A stretch of 64,000 nucleotides of DNA from Euwallacea fornicatus (taxonomy: Eukaryota > Arthropoda > Insecta > Coleoptera > Curculionidae): the NCBI RefSeq assembly GCF_040115645.1, contig NC_089574.1, positions 682,001 through 746,000 on the forward strand, written 5' to 3'. Under the pieces are notes generated by a model. The model worked only from the letters and a program-made list of their open reading frames with translations, searched no databases and was not told the origin of the DNA. Position 1 is the first letter of the stretch; each line of letters starts with the position of its first letter. The translations under genes were made by a program, and so were the position numbers. Below, piece by piece: positions 19,684 to 32,296 of this stretch.

Positions 19684-22640
19684 TAGCAGTTTGCTGTAAA
19701 AACCAAGACCCACAAACGCCTCATTTTTGAGCTACAGGGTGTTAACTTTTTTTCTTGTTTGAGAGAAATGTAGGCAGAATCTAAGATATTTTGAGCAAAA
19801 CTTGAAGTGCGTGCTACGCATTTTGCATTTTTCATTTTTTTTAACACTCCCAAAGGTCTTCTTTCGTAGTTTCTGCTTGTCGGCCATCGATGCATGCAAT
19901 TCAATTTACATTGGTTTCTGAAACGAAGTTCATCCCACTGACCTCATGCAACCTAATCTACCGTGCAAACCGACTGAGAAAAATTTCCTATTCCTGTTAA
20001 AGTAATTATCGTGAAGCAGATAATGTACCTCGTTTTATATAAAAGCGACATGCAAGCACACAGTGTTTGAAGTTCAGCTATAGAAGGTCGACCTCGGGTC
20101 AATGTACAAGTTATTAAAAACTACTGGATGTAAAAATGCAATAATTAACAACCTACTTGAAGATTTTTTTGTTTACAAATTAGTCGTTAGAAATGAATCC
20201 ATTACAGCTGCCTTAGTTAACACATGTTTATCCAAGGTCGTTACGGAATTAAGTTCGAGTTAAGCAAAGGGATGATACGTTTATAAATGGATGAAAAAGG
20301 AATAGATTTCGGTCTCTAGAAGAAAAATAACTATGAGGATCTGATCAAAAAATAAGCTTTCTGGGTTATTAATTCAACGTAAGATGAAAGATCAATAATT
20401 ACGAGTTACTTCATGAATCTGCTGGAATTATAGACAAGTCTAGGAAATAGTGGCGAAATAGTGGATTCAGCTGTGTAGAGCGTAGCCCCTAAGGGCCTTT
20501 CGATGTTTAAGAAGCAGATTCTCTCGATTGTTCAAAAACGCAATTGTTATATCAAGGTATGTCCTAAAATGAGTCGTAACACAGGGTGTTAATTAAAACA
20601 CAGTTAAAATCACGGACACGGTCAAAAGCAATGCGAAATTGCAAAAATAACTACGTAGTAGGTACGTCACGCTTCATTTGTTTTTAATGATCAACTTCAT
20701 TTCTTTAAGAAATTTTATATTATTTTCAGCGGGGCCTATTTTTTCCTTCAAACGCGACTCATCGCATCCAAGAAACTCGAGGGACAGTTTTGATATATTT
20801 TGAATCGGCTATTTCAAATTAAATTTAAAATACCAGTAGCGTCCTCCCCATTACCGTATAATAACCAACATGGTAACCCTCACGCACGCCTATTATTACG
20901 GCATTTTTCTTTAAATAAAAGCAAAATGTACCGCTTGAAATACTATGTACGCATACCGAGTTCCAATAAAATGTCTTTAGCTGTTATAGAAATACGAATA
21001 AAAATATCTTATTTTTCTTAATATCTAACGCTCTATATCTCGGAAACGACACGTTTTAGGACACACGTTTGTATGCGTAACATTTCCGTCTTGAAGCAAT
21101 CAGGATAATCAGTTCCTTAAATGAGGTAGCCGCCTTAAAGGCCACTCTCGGTACAGAATTCTAGATGAAATTGGAATTGTACACGACAGTTTTATATTCG
21201 AATTGAGTGTTCCGTTAATGCCATTGATTGTCTATTGCATTTTTTATGTTTCAACAGTTATCAAGTTGCAAGAGGTAAATCGATACATAGCAGTAACGAA
21301 ATCTCGCCGAGTTCTCACTCTCTCAGGCCAGGTACGCCAGTTGCATAACAAACGGTCGAAACCGCAACAATAAACGTTTCCTTGTGACGGGGCTCAGTTG
21401 AAAAAAACGTAAATTAAGAGAAAAGCGAACCTTTTATTAAGTTTGCTTAGTCCCCGGTGTTTGTATTTCAATAACAATAAATTCAACCTCCGGGTTAACA
21501 TTCACCTGTGTCAACAAACTGCGTTCAGTTTCACCAGCAATCTGCCAGAGCGGTATGTTCCTTTGGACGTGTATAAGAAGTACCTTTCTGAGCGATAAGG
21601 AGAAAGGATGGAATTGGATAATTTTGTTTGGTCAACGCAGTACCTGCTCTAAAGCCGACGTAAATGACGACTTTTCACACGCAGCAACTCCTACGCTCAC
21701 CGCCTAATCAAAAACCTTAAAAACTGAATAGACCCTGGTTGCTCTTAACAATTGAACCGAACAGCAACAACAATAGTTTAAAGCCTATCGTCACTAATGA
21801 AAATCTGTACACTTTTTGTCTACAGAGCAGGAATAGCCGTAACCAGCGTATTTTTAGATAAAAACAAACCATTACATTGTTTTCACTGGGAGATCATGCA
21901 GGAAGTTCGCTTCATTACTCTACCAAGGAGGATTATTAGTAGGTCTATAATAACTTGTTCATTCGGGCTCTACTTCGGCTACACGAGTTCAATTTGGTTA
22001 AGGCAGAGCCTGGTTGATACCTAATGGTACCATTGTGATCGCGAATGAAAAGAAAACTGAAGAAGATTCCTATGAGTTGTAGACAGGTCCGGCCTTAGCG
22101 GATCCGGCACCCATTAAGGGAATTCGGCAACCGCGCCAATTCCCTTAAATAAAAAAACGCCGACGAAGAAAGTGCGCTGCCCCAAAACGCCCCATGTCTC
22201 AGAAAAGACCGATTCAACAATTGTCTTAATTCAAATTAAGAACTCGCCCCTCAAAATGTACTGAGTAGTGACAATTTTGAATTGCGGAAAGGGTGACAAT
22301 TGCGAAATGGATTAAATCAGGGAAAAGGTGGCATTTTAACACTTCTAAAGAATCCACCTTTACACTCTAGGTGTATCTGTTAAGCCAAGGTCTCTGAAAT
22401 ACCGCAAAAAAATCGAAAACGTGATCCGATCCCCTCCATCGGGATACCCATCCTTACAGAAATACCAGTGGTGGATATCGAAGCTTCCACCACCGTATGT
22501 GCACGCAACTTCTGAACACCCAGTGTAACCAATGTGTCTTTGTTTCAAATGGCACAAACTCGGACTGACACGTGCTTAATATACAGAAGGGGGACGTAGC
22601 AAATATTCACTTTGCACATGCAGATAGCTAACACTAGAAA
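19684..22640. other. Non-coding; terminus motifs and a hairpin
   Basis: No coding exon recognised. Two ACAGGGTG-type termini occur (acagggtgttaacttttttt near 19735, acagggtgttaattaaaaca near 20583), probably solo MITE ends. A TATA-like ttttatataaaa lies near 20033 without a gene after it. An 11-bp perfect hairpin is at 22114-22148. The rest shows nothing I can name. Confidence 0.45.
22114..22148. repeat. Perfect 11-bp inverted repeat (hairpin)
   Basis: ttaagggaatt (22114-22124) and aattcccttaa (22138-22148) separated by 13 nt, in a locally GC-rich patch. Confidence 0.7.
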
Positions 22641-22849
22641 GTATTGATACGCCACTTCAACCAGAATCTAAAATGTTCCGATATCGAAAGTATTCATTGC
22701 ACTAACAATGTATACATAAAAAAGATTAAAATTTATTAGTAATAAAAAAATGTTAAAACCAAACATAAATTACATTCAAGCCAGTACAATCACCAAACAG
22801 TATTTAGGCACGTTCTACAAGATGTGCCCACAAAAAAATCCAACATTGT

Positions 22850-23422
22850 GTCAGGTAGTCTTGACTTTATAATTGCTTCTAACCGATTAGGCCTAAAATG
22901 AACTAAATTTTTTATTGCTTCTGAAGAAATGCTCGTCCATGCATTCATCACTCTTTTTTCAAAATCGGTACGGTTCTGTATAATTTTTTTTAAAATAATT
23001 CCTTCCGCAAATGTTCAATCACATTCAAGTCAGGTGCCTGCGGAGGTGTTTACAATATATGGGGAGTATTGTAAACAAGTCATTCTGTTTTCTAAACGCC
23101 ACTTGTCTTTAGGGTCGTTATGTTGCTCAAAATTATGGCGATCGTCAAGATTTAATTTAATGCCATTTTTATTCAAAATATCTAAGTAGGAGTATTAGTT
23201 CATAATACCATGTGTGAATACAAGATTTCCTACACCATTTGTCGCCATACATCCCCATATCAGTACATTACCTCCTCCGTGTTTAACTGTAGACTGAAGA
23301 ATCCTCTTATTCAGAACGGTACCTTTCTTTCTCCAAACAAATTTTCGTCCATTCGATCTCCGAACGCTAAATTTGCTTTCGTCAGGAAACATAATAAAGG
23401 GTGATCCCATTTGCATTTTCAC
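22850..23422 (-). pseudogene. Tc1 transposase catalytic region (relic)
   Basis: Reads FPDESKFSVRRSNGRKFVW, then VKHGGGNVLIWGCMATNGVG and NLVFTHGIMN, the first-aspartate and following blocks of Tc1 transposases. After a stop the reading goes on as HNDPKDKW (second aspartate region, degraded) and ends near FRPNRLEAIIKS. Stops and shifts are frequent. Confidence 0.8.
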
Positions 23423-23429
23423 ACAAAGG

Positions 23430-24130
23430 TATTAAAGAGAACGCGGAGGAATTGAAAAATATAAAAAATGTTTATGTCCTTTGAGGTTGATTCGTTACAA
23501 TCATGTATGAAAGATGATATCATGTAATTGACCGCCACGGCTCATGTGACGTGATGTAATCTGTTCGTGAAAAATTTCGACTACTTTGCGGCATAAATCA
23601 GGTTCTGTGCCGGCTATTTCAGGTCTAATCTCCTGTTTCAACTCTCCAACGGTGTTCGGTTTATTCTTGTAGGCTCTGCTCCTCAGATACACCTCACGGA
23701 AAAAAATCTGCGGGAGTTAAATCCCATGATCGTGGCGGCCTATTGATGTCTCTGTTACATAAAATAATGCGACCTGGAAACTTGCGGCGCAGTAATTGTA
23801 TCGTTTCTCCTGCTGTGTGGCAAGTGGCACCATCCTGTTGAAACCTGCGATGTCAATATCTTCCAACTGCTCTCAGAAATTTTTTTCATCATGTTCCGAT
23901 ACCTAACGCTATTAATCGGAACAGCTTTCTCGTAATGATCCTCGAATAAAAAAAATAGGGCAATTACACCTTCGGACAAAAAAAGAACAATAAAGAGTTG
24001 CCTCATGAGGATGGATTACTGTTCGAACAATTCCTCTGGAATTTTCCGGTCCCCAAATACGTCGATTTTGCCTATTTAGTTTCCAAAAATTCAGCTGACT
24101 TATGTGCATGAACATTTATAAAATTTACTC
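23430..24130 (-). pseudogene. Nested DD41D mariner-like transposase relic
   Basis: Contains FQQDGATCHTAGETIQLLRR with the second aspartate, and RSWDLTPADFFP with the third, 41 residues apart, then a C-terminal tail ending around 23500. It sits inside the Tc1 relic, splitting its transposase, and so inserted later. Stops are scattered throughout. Confidence 0.7.
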
Positions 24131-24835
24131 GCTTTTTTCAATTCACATTATTAATCAACAGTTTACAACGTGCAACACGAACTCAACAAACTGAATCTTT
24201 CCTTTATCAATTTGTTTCTCATTGTTTTTGATGTTCCAGACGTCTCTGTTGCACTTTCCCAATCTCTGGCTATGCTTGTTGAACTTTGAAGTGGGTTCTT
24301 CTCGATGGTTCTGACAATAAAGCGCTCATCCTTGTCAAGTTCTGAAGGTTCGTTTTTTATTTTGAACTATGTTTAAAACTTTAAATTTGTTTATGGTCTA
24401 TGCCACTGCAGAATGGTATTTACCCATCAGTTTTCCTATTGCTCTTGCTGATTCATTTATTAATTCCCTAGTTTTTGGGGCCATTGTATAAAATTTGATT
24501 TTTTTTTTAATTTTAATGACGAAGCAGCTGATTCCAAATGATCGTGATAAACTTGTTGCTACACGTTGTTTTACTTTTTACCACTAGCAAGTAGTTCAAC
24601 AGCGATATGCGCGTGTGTCTAAATACTTTTTTCCTATTGTATTTCATACTGGTTTGAATACAATTTTTGTTTACTGACTTTTACATTTTTTTATTCCTAA
24701 CAAATCATATTGTTTAAAAGACCTAACTACAGGGTTTCTTTTATATACGTATATATGTACATTGTTAGGGGCAATTGACACTTTAGATTTTCTAAAATTT
24801 TATAATCCAACTGAAGCGGTGTCTAATCACTTTTT

Positions 24836-25840
24836 TCCGCCACCGTATGTCCCAACTGCACCAATCGTGCAGGCCACGGCACATATCAAACATCAACATG
24901 ATAGGGGTGAAACAGCGCACTTGGCATAGCATGTTCAATTAAAAACACCGCACAATCAATAATAATCGTTGTAATAATATGTCTTGCAAGATGTATTTAT
25001 AAATCATAAATCTCCTCGATACATATGCAAATGCTCAAATATGCCATCTTTCAGGCACGCGATACACAGTGGAATTGGACTACAGTCAACATTCATTACC
25101 ACATAATTGAATTAAAAAAAAATCCGTGATGTTCAACAATAAAATTAGATCGTTTTAATATAGCACTAGATGACGGTCAATCAAATATAACTTGCCGATT
25201 CTATAATAGTTGATAATTTGTGTGACGTAAGAATAGAAGTTCGCTTTAGATTAATTGAGCCTGGAAACTACAATAATAATTGCTGGAAATCTTCATGGAC
25301 CTACAAGCGTAACGTAAAATACAGCAGGTGCTCATAACCCTTTAGTGAAAAAAATGTTGCTGCTGTTAAGAGTCCCTTGTTGGTAAGTAGATAAAAAAAG
25401 GGTCACACTCGTATGAATGAGTGATGTTCCAGTGTTGTGAAATACTGCTTCATTGTAGACATATCAGCGTGAGTAATCAAAAGAATACAATGAACATCGA
25501 GCAAAAACCTAAACATCACGACTGACCCTAATCCATCCAACCCAAATGTCACTTTGTGGAAAGTATCACACCTGTTGCACAATTGCACCCGGACAATTGC
25601 ATCATTATGCAGTTTCTCACTGCTTTACATGTATACTTATCTATACGCATTATTTCCTATATTCAACTGACAACAATACGCTGGGAAATTCCCTCAGTAA
25701 AAACTCCACCTCCCCACAGGGCCGTTTTGAATAATAACAATACTTAAGGCGGTTAACTACTCGGTTTAAAGCTTTTCGAGGCAATTCCCCGGGTTATTTC
25801 GGCACTTTTTATTCGGCCAAAGGGCCCATAAATCCTAACC
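24836..25840. other. Non-coding, no feature recognised
   Basis: No repeat, RNA or coding motif recognised. Short overlapping frames near 25403-25747 lack motifs and support. Confidence 0.5.
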
Positions 25841-26870
25841 TAGCTTACGGCTTGCGCCGCCTCCGACCCACCACCACCGGCTTTTTACACCTAAATCAAT
25901 AAACGATTTTCTTTGGCGGTGTCGTGTATGAATGAACCCGAACTAAAGAGCGGTGGCGCTAAGTATTGCTATCGCCATCTAGGGCAAAGGGTTGGAACGA
26001 CACGCCGCCCTTAGGGATTACGAGGGAGGCGCAGGCGCGAAGCGCGTCGAATTTCGAAAATTCAAAACTTGTTATACCCCGGCAGGTTAATTTAGGTTAA
26101 TTAAGTGAAATATTCGGATGATTACGTTTTATGGCAGCGTGTGTACACAAAGGCACGTGGTTGAGCGAACGGGCGGTAATGGATCAAGTAAACAAAACAG
26201 CTGGGGTTTTGAACTTTACGCTGCAATTAAGGACGGTAATTTTGGACGGCTTTAAACTATTGCGGAGACTATTTCAAAGGTGCAGCTTGTTCCGCTTTTC
26301 GTGCGCACGGCAAATTTAAATTGAGTCACTTGTAACCAGGGATCAGGTGCCGCTGGAGTGATGCTCGTGGCCGGTTGGCTGGCACCAACACTGTTCCTTC
26401 GGGGTAGACCTTACCTGGACTTGTCTGCCAACTGAGACCGCCGATAAACATTTTCCTGAAACAGAAGAGCGTCGTTACTGCGGGGGCGGGGCGAAAACAC
26501 GTGTTCGCTCTCGGCGCAGCACTCACCCGGGGTCGTTCGGCACCTCGGCGGGGGATCCGGCGACGACCAAGTCCTGATTTTGGCCCTCCATGACACTGGT
26601 TTTGAAACTGTACTGAACTACGACTACACACTAAAGGTAAACAGTGGACCCGGATGCGTTGTCGGGCCCGATCGCGTGTTATGCCTCGCTATCAACACGG
26701 TACTGGCGGCGGCGGCCGGCGGCGGCAGACGTCGCGCGCTCTCGGGCGCCTTTCGGGGACGCATGCGCCCAGCGCGTCTCGGCGCCCGATGCGCCACCCC
26801 GATTGGTGCAATCCGACGCTGCTATGACGTGACGCAGCGGCGCCCGATGCATTTTGTATACGGATACGGA
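25841..26870 (-). promoter_or_regulatory. CpG-rich promoter region of the Rbp6-like gene
   Basis: The only long GC- and CpG-rich stretch in the window (densest 26460-26850, with GGC repeats and many CG dinucleotides), sharply different from its AT-rich flanks. It surrounds the first two coding exons on the minus strand. An arthropod initiator-like TCAGT occurs on the minus strand at 26616-26612, about 20 nt upstream of the ATG; no TATA box is obvious. A CTCF-like core, ggtggcgcta, lies near 25951. Transcription start positions are inferred, not shown. Confidence 0.6.
26415..26591 (-). CDS. Rbp6: Rbp6/Musashi RNA-binding protein, first two coding exons (partial)
   Basis: N-terminus of a Musashi-family protein, an RRM protein that binds mRNA 3'UTRs and controls translation. 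Exon 1 is 26591-26527: ATG at 26591, 21 codons beginning MEGQNQDLVV and ending EVPNDP, donor GTGAGT. Exon 2 is 26455-26415 (41 nt), with acceptor cttctgtttcag and donor GTAAGG. Spliced in phase 2 they read ...EVPNDPGKMFIGGLSWQTSP, the conserved start of the first RRM (RNP-2 MFIGGL) of Rbp6/Musashi proteins. The next exon should begin inside RRM1 but I could not find it anywhere in 1-26414; the gene presumably continues beyond the window through a very long intron, as Rbp6 genes often do. Rbp6 rather than msi is preferred because NDPGKMFIGGLSWQTSP fits Rbp6 best; the family call is firmer than the paralogue. Confidence 0.82.
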
Positions 26871-28755
26871 TGTTGTTATACCGGTTGTTGTTCGATTCAT
26901 CATCGGCAGTCGGCCGGCACTCGCCCAGCTCTGATTTTGTATTACACATCATTTGACAACCTATTGTAGGCTAATTACAACTAATGCGGACTCCCTGCTG
27001 CAAGCTCGTCGGCGATTTGGTAACGTTGTGTAACAATCATCACCATATCAGCGAGTGTTCATACTTCTTACACATGAAAAACTCGTATCTCTATTCCTTA
27101 CAGGTATCTAGGACTTCCAAACCAGAAATTCAGAAATTGATTTTAACAATAACATCTAAACTCTTTCGGTGGCAAGAATGAAATCTTAATTGTGGAAGCA
27201 ATCAACAGTCTTCATCACAAATCACCCCCCACCAGAAGTAAAGCCGGTAGGCGGTCCCTGGTGGAAGCAGCAGTGAAGAAAGAGTGAGGGTGTCATCTCA
27301 GTGGGTCGGTTCACCGGAGCCGCAGACTACCTGGGGCGAGACATCAATGCTTCGGGTGTTCATAGCCACATATTCCCTAATTCCCTATAAAAAAAAGGTT
27401 GCAAAACGTGAAAACACATACGAAATTTACGAAAAGGTCTTTTGATAGAAATAAAACATAAGATGAATTTAAAAGCTAAATCATAACACATAGCATCGGA
27501 TGTAGTGCGTTCCACCTAAAGAATATTCTTCCCTGTACATCTATGGCTTAAGTTCAGATTGTGCTGCAAACTCGATCCTCGGATTCGTTTTATTTTACAA
27601 TGCAATAAAAATACAAAGTTAAATGAGCATAATCTCTGATTAAACCTGATTAAAGTGATTTATCTTTAATAAAAAGAAATAATTAAACAAAAATTAATAA
27701 AGCAGTTGCAACTCTATATCAGTTGTGTTGGAAAGGTCTGCACTTAATATCTCCAGAGACTAAACGGATGGGCGGGCAATGGTAAGCATAGAATATAGGA
27801 CCATCATTTTTTAACGGCACCGTAAACGAGCCATTTTATCTTCTGTTTTTGCGAGAATCAAAAAACTGCTATTTGACGAAGGCGGTAATAGAAAAATGTG
27901 GAAAACTTGCAAAGCTATATATTTAACTCTTTCATTGCGGCGAACATTTCACCATGTCACGCCTTCTGTGCGGCGGTTTTCAGCTCGTGTTGATCAACAC
28001 AGTTCCCGCAGTTAAGGGAGGAAATGATATGCGTTCTAATACGGTTCCTCCAGTGTATCAAAATAACTTATGGAGAACAGTATTTACTATAGATATTTAA
28101 TGAATCTAAAATGCATCTTAACGCTAGTCTAAAATTAAATTAAAAAAACTAACGCAATAAAAGGCTTTAACAAACCAAAAATAATAAAGCATCTGGACGT
28201 GTGATGCAATTAATACGCTTTTCGATATTCAAAGAAATTAAAAATTCAAGTACGCACCTGGCATGAAAAGTACTGATCAACGTGGTGCCTAAAGTAAAAC
28301 GCTAAAACTTCATAAGCAATCTCTGATGGTCTCAAAAAAAATTTAATATCACGTATAAGCACGGATCTTTTTTTTCCTAATTGTAATGTGCCCTTATGTT
28401 ACGCCTATGTACATCACCATTTTTTGGTAATATACCCGATCGGATTTCAGTACTAATCATCCTTAAAAAGTACTGCCCTGCATAATAAAACGTTCACCTA
28501 TTTTCTATGTAAGAAACACATAGAGCTCTAATACATCCATGCTTTGTCAATCTGTATAACTGCAACACCTCAATACTAGATCAATCTCCTTATTGATCTA
28601 ATTGTTTACGACATTGTTACAACAAAACGAGGTTACCACAATTTTATCCACTGTGGATTCCCAAACATCGAACTAACGAGCACAAATTGCGTCAACTGGC
28701 TTTTGCGCTACCTCTTCTACAGAAGTACCAGAGAGAAAATTTTAAGAGATGGTAT
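26871..28755. other. Intergenic, no feature recognised
   Basis: Upstream of the Rbp6-like gene. A moderately GC-rich patch at 27220-27350 could be a 5' noncoding exon or enhancer but has no signal that proves it. Otherwise AT-rich with nothing identifiable. Confidence 0.45.
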
Positions 28756-29650
28756 CAAGAGATGTGCGTCTTATTAGAACAAACTCAACGTGGCAACCGC
28801 GCTATTCACCATCGAGACTTACTTTCGTATGACGTCAAAGACTCAGCTGGTACTACTTGTATTGTGCAATGCCTTGTTGCCGGCTTTGTCACATTTTGGC
28901 TCGTATTTATCCATATCATTTAGCACGCAAATTAATAGTTTTCTTTATTATTATTAATGTTTCGATTTGTTCAGTCAGGTTATATCTTTATCATTATCAT
29001 ACAAGAAATATGTGATGTAATTGTTAAGACCTGCTTTCTTTTTATTTCTAATTATTCATTTATTCTAATTATTAAAACCTGCGTCTTATGAGATTTAAAT
29101 CAACGTGGCAACCGCGCTATTCGCCGTGGACGTAGATGATAACAGCTGTATTGCGTAATGCCATGTTGCCGGATTTGTCACATTTTTGCTTGCATTTATG
29201 GATGTCATTTACCACATAAATTGATAGTTATCTCGGTTGTTATTGCTTCAATTTAATTAAATTTGATGACTTATTACTATTATATAAGAAAACTGTAGTG
29301 CGATCGTTAATATCTGACTTAACAATATTAAGACCTGCATCTTCTTAGACACAAGTCAACGTGGCAACCGCGTTATTCGCCATGGTTTTGGGTAGTATCA
29401 GCTGTATCGTCTAATGCCCAGTTGTCGGCTTTATCACATTTTTGCTCAAATTTATGGGTATCGTTTTACATGTAAATTAATAGTTATTTCGCTTATTACT
29501 GTTTTAATTTAACTAAATTTGATTTTTATCTATTATTATTATATAAGGAATCTATGATATAGTTTTTAAAACCTAATTTTCGAATATTAAGACCTGAGTC
29601 TTATTAGATCCAAGTCAACGTGGCAACTGCGCTATTCAATGCAAGCAGTT
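28756..29650. repeat. Tandem array, four copies of a ~256-bp unit
   Basis: The marker caacgtggcaaccgcgctat recurs at 28786, 29101, 29357 and 29616 (spacing 315, 256, 259), each time followed by a ttgttgccggctttgtcaca-like block, a ttatccatatcatttagcac-like block and a repeated junction aagacctg-gtcttattaga. The first unit is longest; the last is cut off soon after its marker. Units are clearly homologous but diverged, so this is an old satellite-like array. It encodes no recognisable protein. Confidence 0.8.
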
Positions 29651-30170
29651 CGTTATGTTTATTGGTAAGAGATCAGTCGGTCCTCACCTTTGGCGGAGTT
29701 AAGTCGTAGGACGAATCTTGTAAAATTGCTAGTTTCTTGCTCTTTCTCATTTTAATCAATACGTATCCTGACATGTTGAAATAAGCAGATATTTTTCTAA
29801 ATTAATCTTCTAGACTAAGATTTTTACTTAATTTATTTATCTTAAAGTGTAAATGTATTATTGACGTTTCGAAAACGGTTCTGAATCATTTTTGCTTAAA
29901 AATTACAAATATTTTTTCTTAATAAATCTCAAGTTGCACAAATAGTACTACCAGTAATATTTCTATCCGCACAAGTTAATCACAAAAATATAACGAAGAG
30001 TAATAAACAATAATTACTCGGTACTTTATAATTAATTTATAAACATAAATTCCTCTGTCGAAATACCCTGACAACTAAATATTGGAACAAGTAATACATG
30101 TTTACATTATAAAAATTTATTAATCGAATGTAACGTCTTATTAGCTTTCACAATTACCTCAATTTTTATC
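29651..30170. other. Non-coding gap
   Basis: AT-rich; no feature recognised between the tandem array and the Tc1 relic. Confidence 0.5.
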
Positions 30171-30174
30171 AGGC

Positions 30175-30770
30175 AGTGAGTCCATGGGAGTTTTTCGTCA
30201 ATTAGCGTTAAAGTGATCCTACATTTCTTACAATTAAACGTATATTTGCGTATAATTCGCTAAGATTGTTTCCTACTTGCTAATTTATTTTAGAGTAGAT
30301 CCTCTCATTTGGGTAAAGATCCGGACTATTGAAAGGATGTAATCAAACCCCCACATCATTTCCGCCCAATCACTTTTGGTAAATTTGGCAGTATGAAAAG
30401 AAGCATCGTTTTGCTGAAAGATAAAACCGCTTGACGCATACAAATTTTCTGCACTAGGAAGAAACACATTTTGAAGAATGTTTTGGCATTTCATCGCATT
30501 TATTGTGTCTTTCATCAAATACAATTGTCCACAGCCTTCGGATGACATGCACCCCCACAATAGGATGCTTTTTAGAAATTTCACTGTTCTTTTAAGGCAA
30601 CCGTTATGGAAAGCTTCAGTGTTGTATTCGAAAATCTCCTACACAAACATCACATTTGCTTTAATCGTTATGGATGATTTTGTTCCTTTCATCTGCAATA
30701 GTGATTTAGACCAAGTACAACAGTTCCTTATTTGGGTAGCCGTTAATAATGTTTTTACAAACAAATAACT
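30175..30770 (-). pseudogene. Tc1-type transposase relic
   Basis: Minus-strand reading gives VKFLKSILLWGCMSSEGCG, QLYLMKDTINAMKCQNIL, then GFIFQQNDASFHTAKFTKSD. These are the middle blocks of a Tc1 DD34E transposase; the second catalytic motif reads QQND instead of QQDN. The third catalytic block is degraded (WGFDYILSIVRIF). Frame is open over 99 codons at 30584-30285, with broken flanks either side. Inverted ends not found. Confidence 0.75.
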
Positions 30771-31009
30771 ACCAAATTTAATATCAATCCTACTTTATAA
30801 AAGCTCAAAGCTTTGTGGATATGTAGTCCGTCTATAACAGTTTTCGGTTATTTTGATTTATCTTTATAATTTTGTTTTTTATTTTTTTAGCCAGACTGTT
30901 TGTGAGCACAAAATTGGAATCAAACCAAATTCTTATCGCCAAAAAATATTTTTCATTATTTATATACTATTTAATTGAGTTTCTAGTGTATTTTTACCAA
31001 ATTTGTACC

Positions 31010-31170
31010 TCTTTTGCTCAAAAACGAGTCGATAAATTTTGAATTGTAATGCGGTATTGCATATAGCTTTGAAACACCTTTAGTTTGAGGTGTCAATTGA
31101 CCCATGTTGCAATAAAAAAAAACCGGCCATTTTGCTCCACAGTGAAGTAAGCAACATTTAAAAAAATAAA
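31010..31170. repeat. Dispersed repeat, copy B (copy A at 3363-3540)
   Basis: Same block order as copy A, including cctttagtttgaggtgtcaa, ttgacccatgt and gtaagcaacatttaaaaaaa. Confidence 0.55.
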
Positions 31171-32272
31171 CAAACGTTAGAAAATACTATTTTTTGTTGT
31201 ATTTGAAGTTGCTTTTGAATTTTAAAAAATATAATTGTTAAAAAATGAATAGAAGGGGAGAGGGAAATTTAAAGCCATGTGATATTTTGAACATAGTCAA
31301 AAGACTTGCTCTTTGCATTAAATCAATGGTTCCTAAACGTTGAAATGAGGGACTTTGGAATATAATATGACAATATTTTCATGTTATAGGGTATAGTAAA
31401 AGGAAAACTTGAGAACAAATTTTGTATCAGGATTGGTCATGAGAGCTTTCATAAAGAAAGTAATAGAGGATTTGCTTATGACTTGTTTTCAATCTAAATA
31501 TATGCGTTCGGGGTGGCTACAGCACATTGTGTTAGAGGGAAATTCTTTTATCGATTCTTACAATAAATAAAATAATAAAAATATGATAAAACAAATAAAA
31601 ACGAAGTAAAGCAATGTTCTGGAGACTTACGTTTGCTAGTTTTTTTTTTTAATCTAATTTAAAATATATATTTAACTATGTATATTTGCATTTGTGAACG
31701 AGAGGACCCGAATAATTTTTCGTTATCGGTTATATTACGGAAAATTGTAACGTAATATTATCCACGAAACTTATCTATGGTGACACACAGTTGGGAAACT
31801 GTCATATAATTTTTATTATCTATGGTGGTTCCTATTCGATGAATTATTATAGGGAGCTGCGACAAAGCAGTAAAGAGAGATAAAATCTGACTGCACATCC
31901 TTGGGTCCTATTTTCAAATAAAATTTTACGGTATCATTGTTTTGCTGCTAACCCGATACGTTTCCGATATGTTAAAATTTAACATCTTTTATGTCTTTTT
32001 ATGGTGATATAGGAGCTTTTGTCAATACCTCATAAATTCATCAAAAAGCATTATTCTGTGCAATGAGGTCACAGAAATTTGAAACGATCATTCATTGTCT
32101 GAGGTTGATTTCATTCTTCAAAATCCAATATATCTCCACTAGAGAACTGAAAACATACGTGAATTTCAAAACCGCGATATTTTAATTCAACTTTTTCTGT
32201 ACCAAAATCTTCGAAAACCTCTAGTGAAAACTCGAACATGTGGGAGTCTAAATTACAAAGGATTCTTCTGAC

Positions 32273-32296
32273 TATCTCTCTCTCTCTCTCTCTCTG
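32273..32296. repeat. (TC)n microsatellite
   Basis: About eleven TC units, GA on the other strand. Confidence 0.9.

Larger units (their letters stand above)
22645..24835 (-). mobile_element. Tc1-type relic carrying a nested DD41D element
   Basis: Degenerate inverted ends: near 22648 (gccacttcaaccagaatcta) and near 24800-24833 on the opposite strand (ccgcttcagttggattat), with a further shared actaacaatgtatac / cctaacaatgtacat block just inside. On the minus strand a Tc1 transposase begins around 24485 (MAPKTRELINESARAIGKLM), is interrupted at about 24130-23430 by another transposase, and resumes at 23422 with the catalytic core. Both genes are broken. Confidence 0.72.

Noticed and set aside
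20033..20070. TATA box followed by cacagtg about 28 nt on, as a promoter
   Set aside because: No gene or exon follows on that strand and such matches are common in AT-rich DNA.
22360..22557. 65-codon minus-strand frame (GYTGCSEVACTYGGGSFDIH...)
   Set aside because: Protein-like in places but no recognised family, splice context or conservation evidence.
26580..26969. 129-codon plus-strand and similar minus-strand frames in the CpG island
   Set aside because: GC-rich sequence lacks stops by composition; Ala/Arg/Gly-rich readings have no motif and overlap the Rbp6-like exon on the opposite strand.
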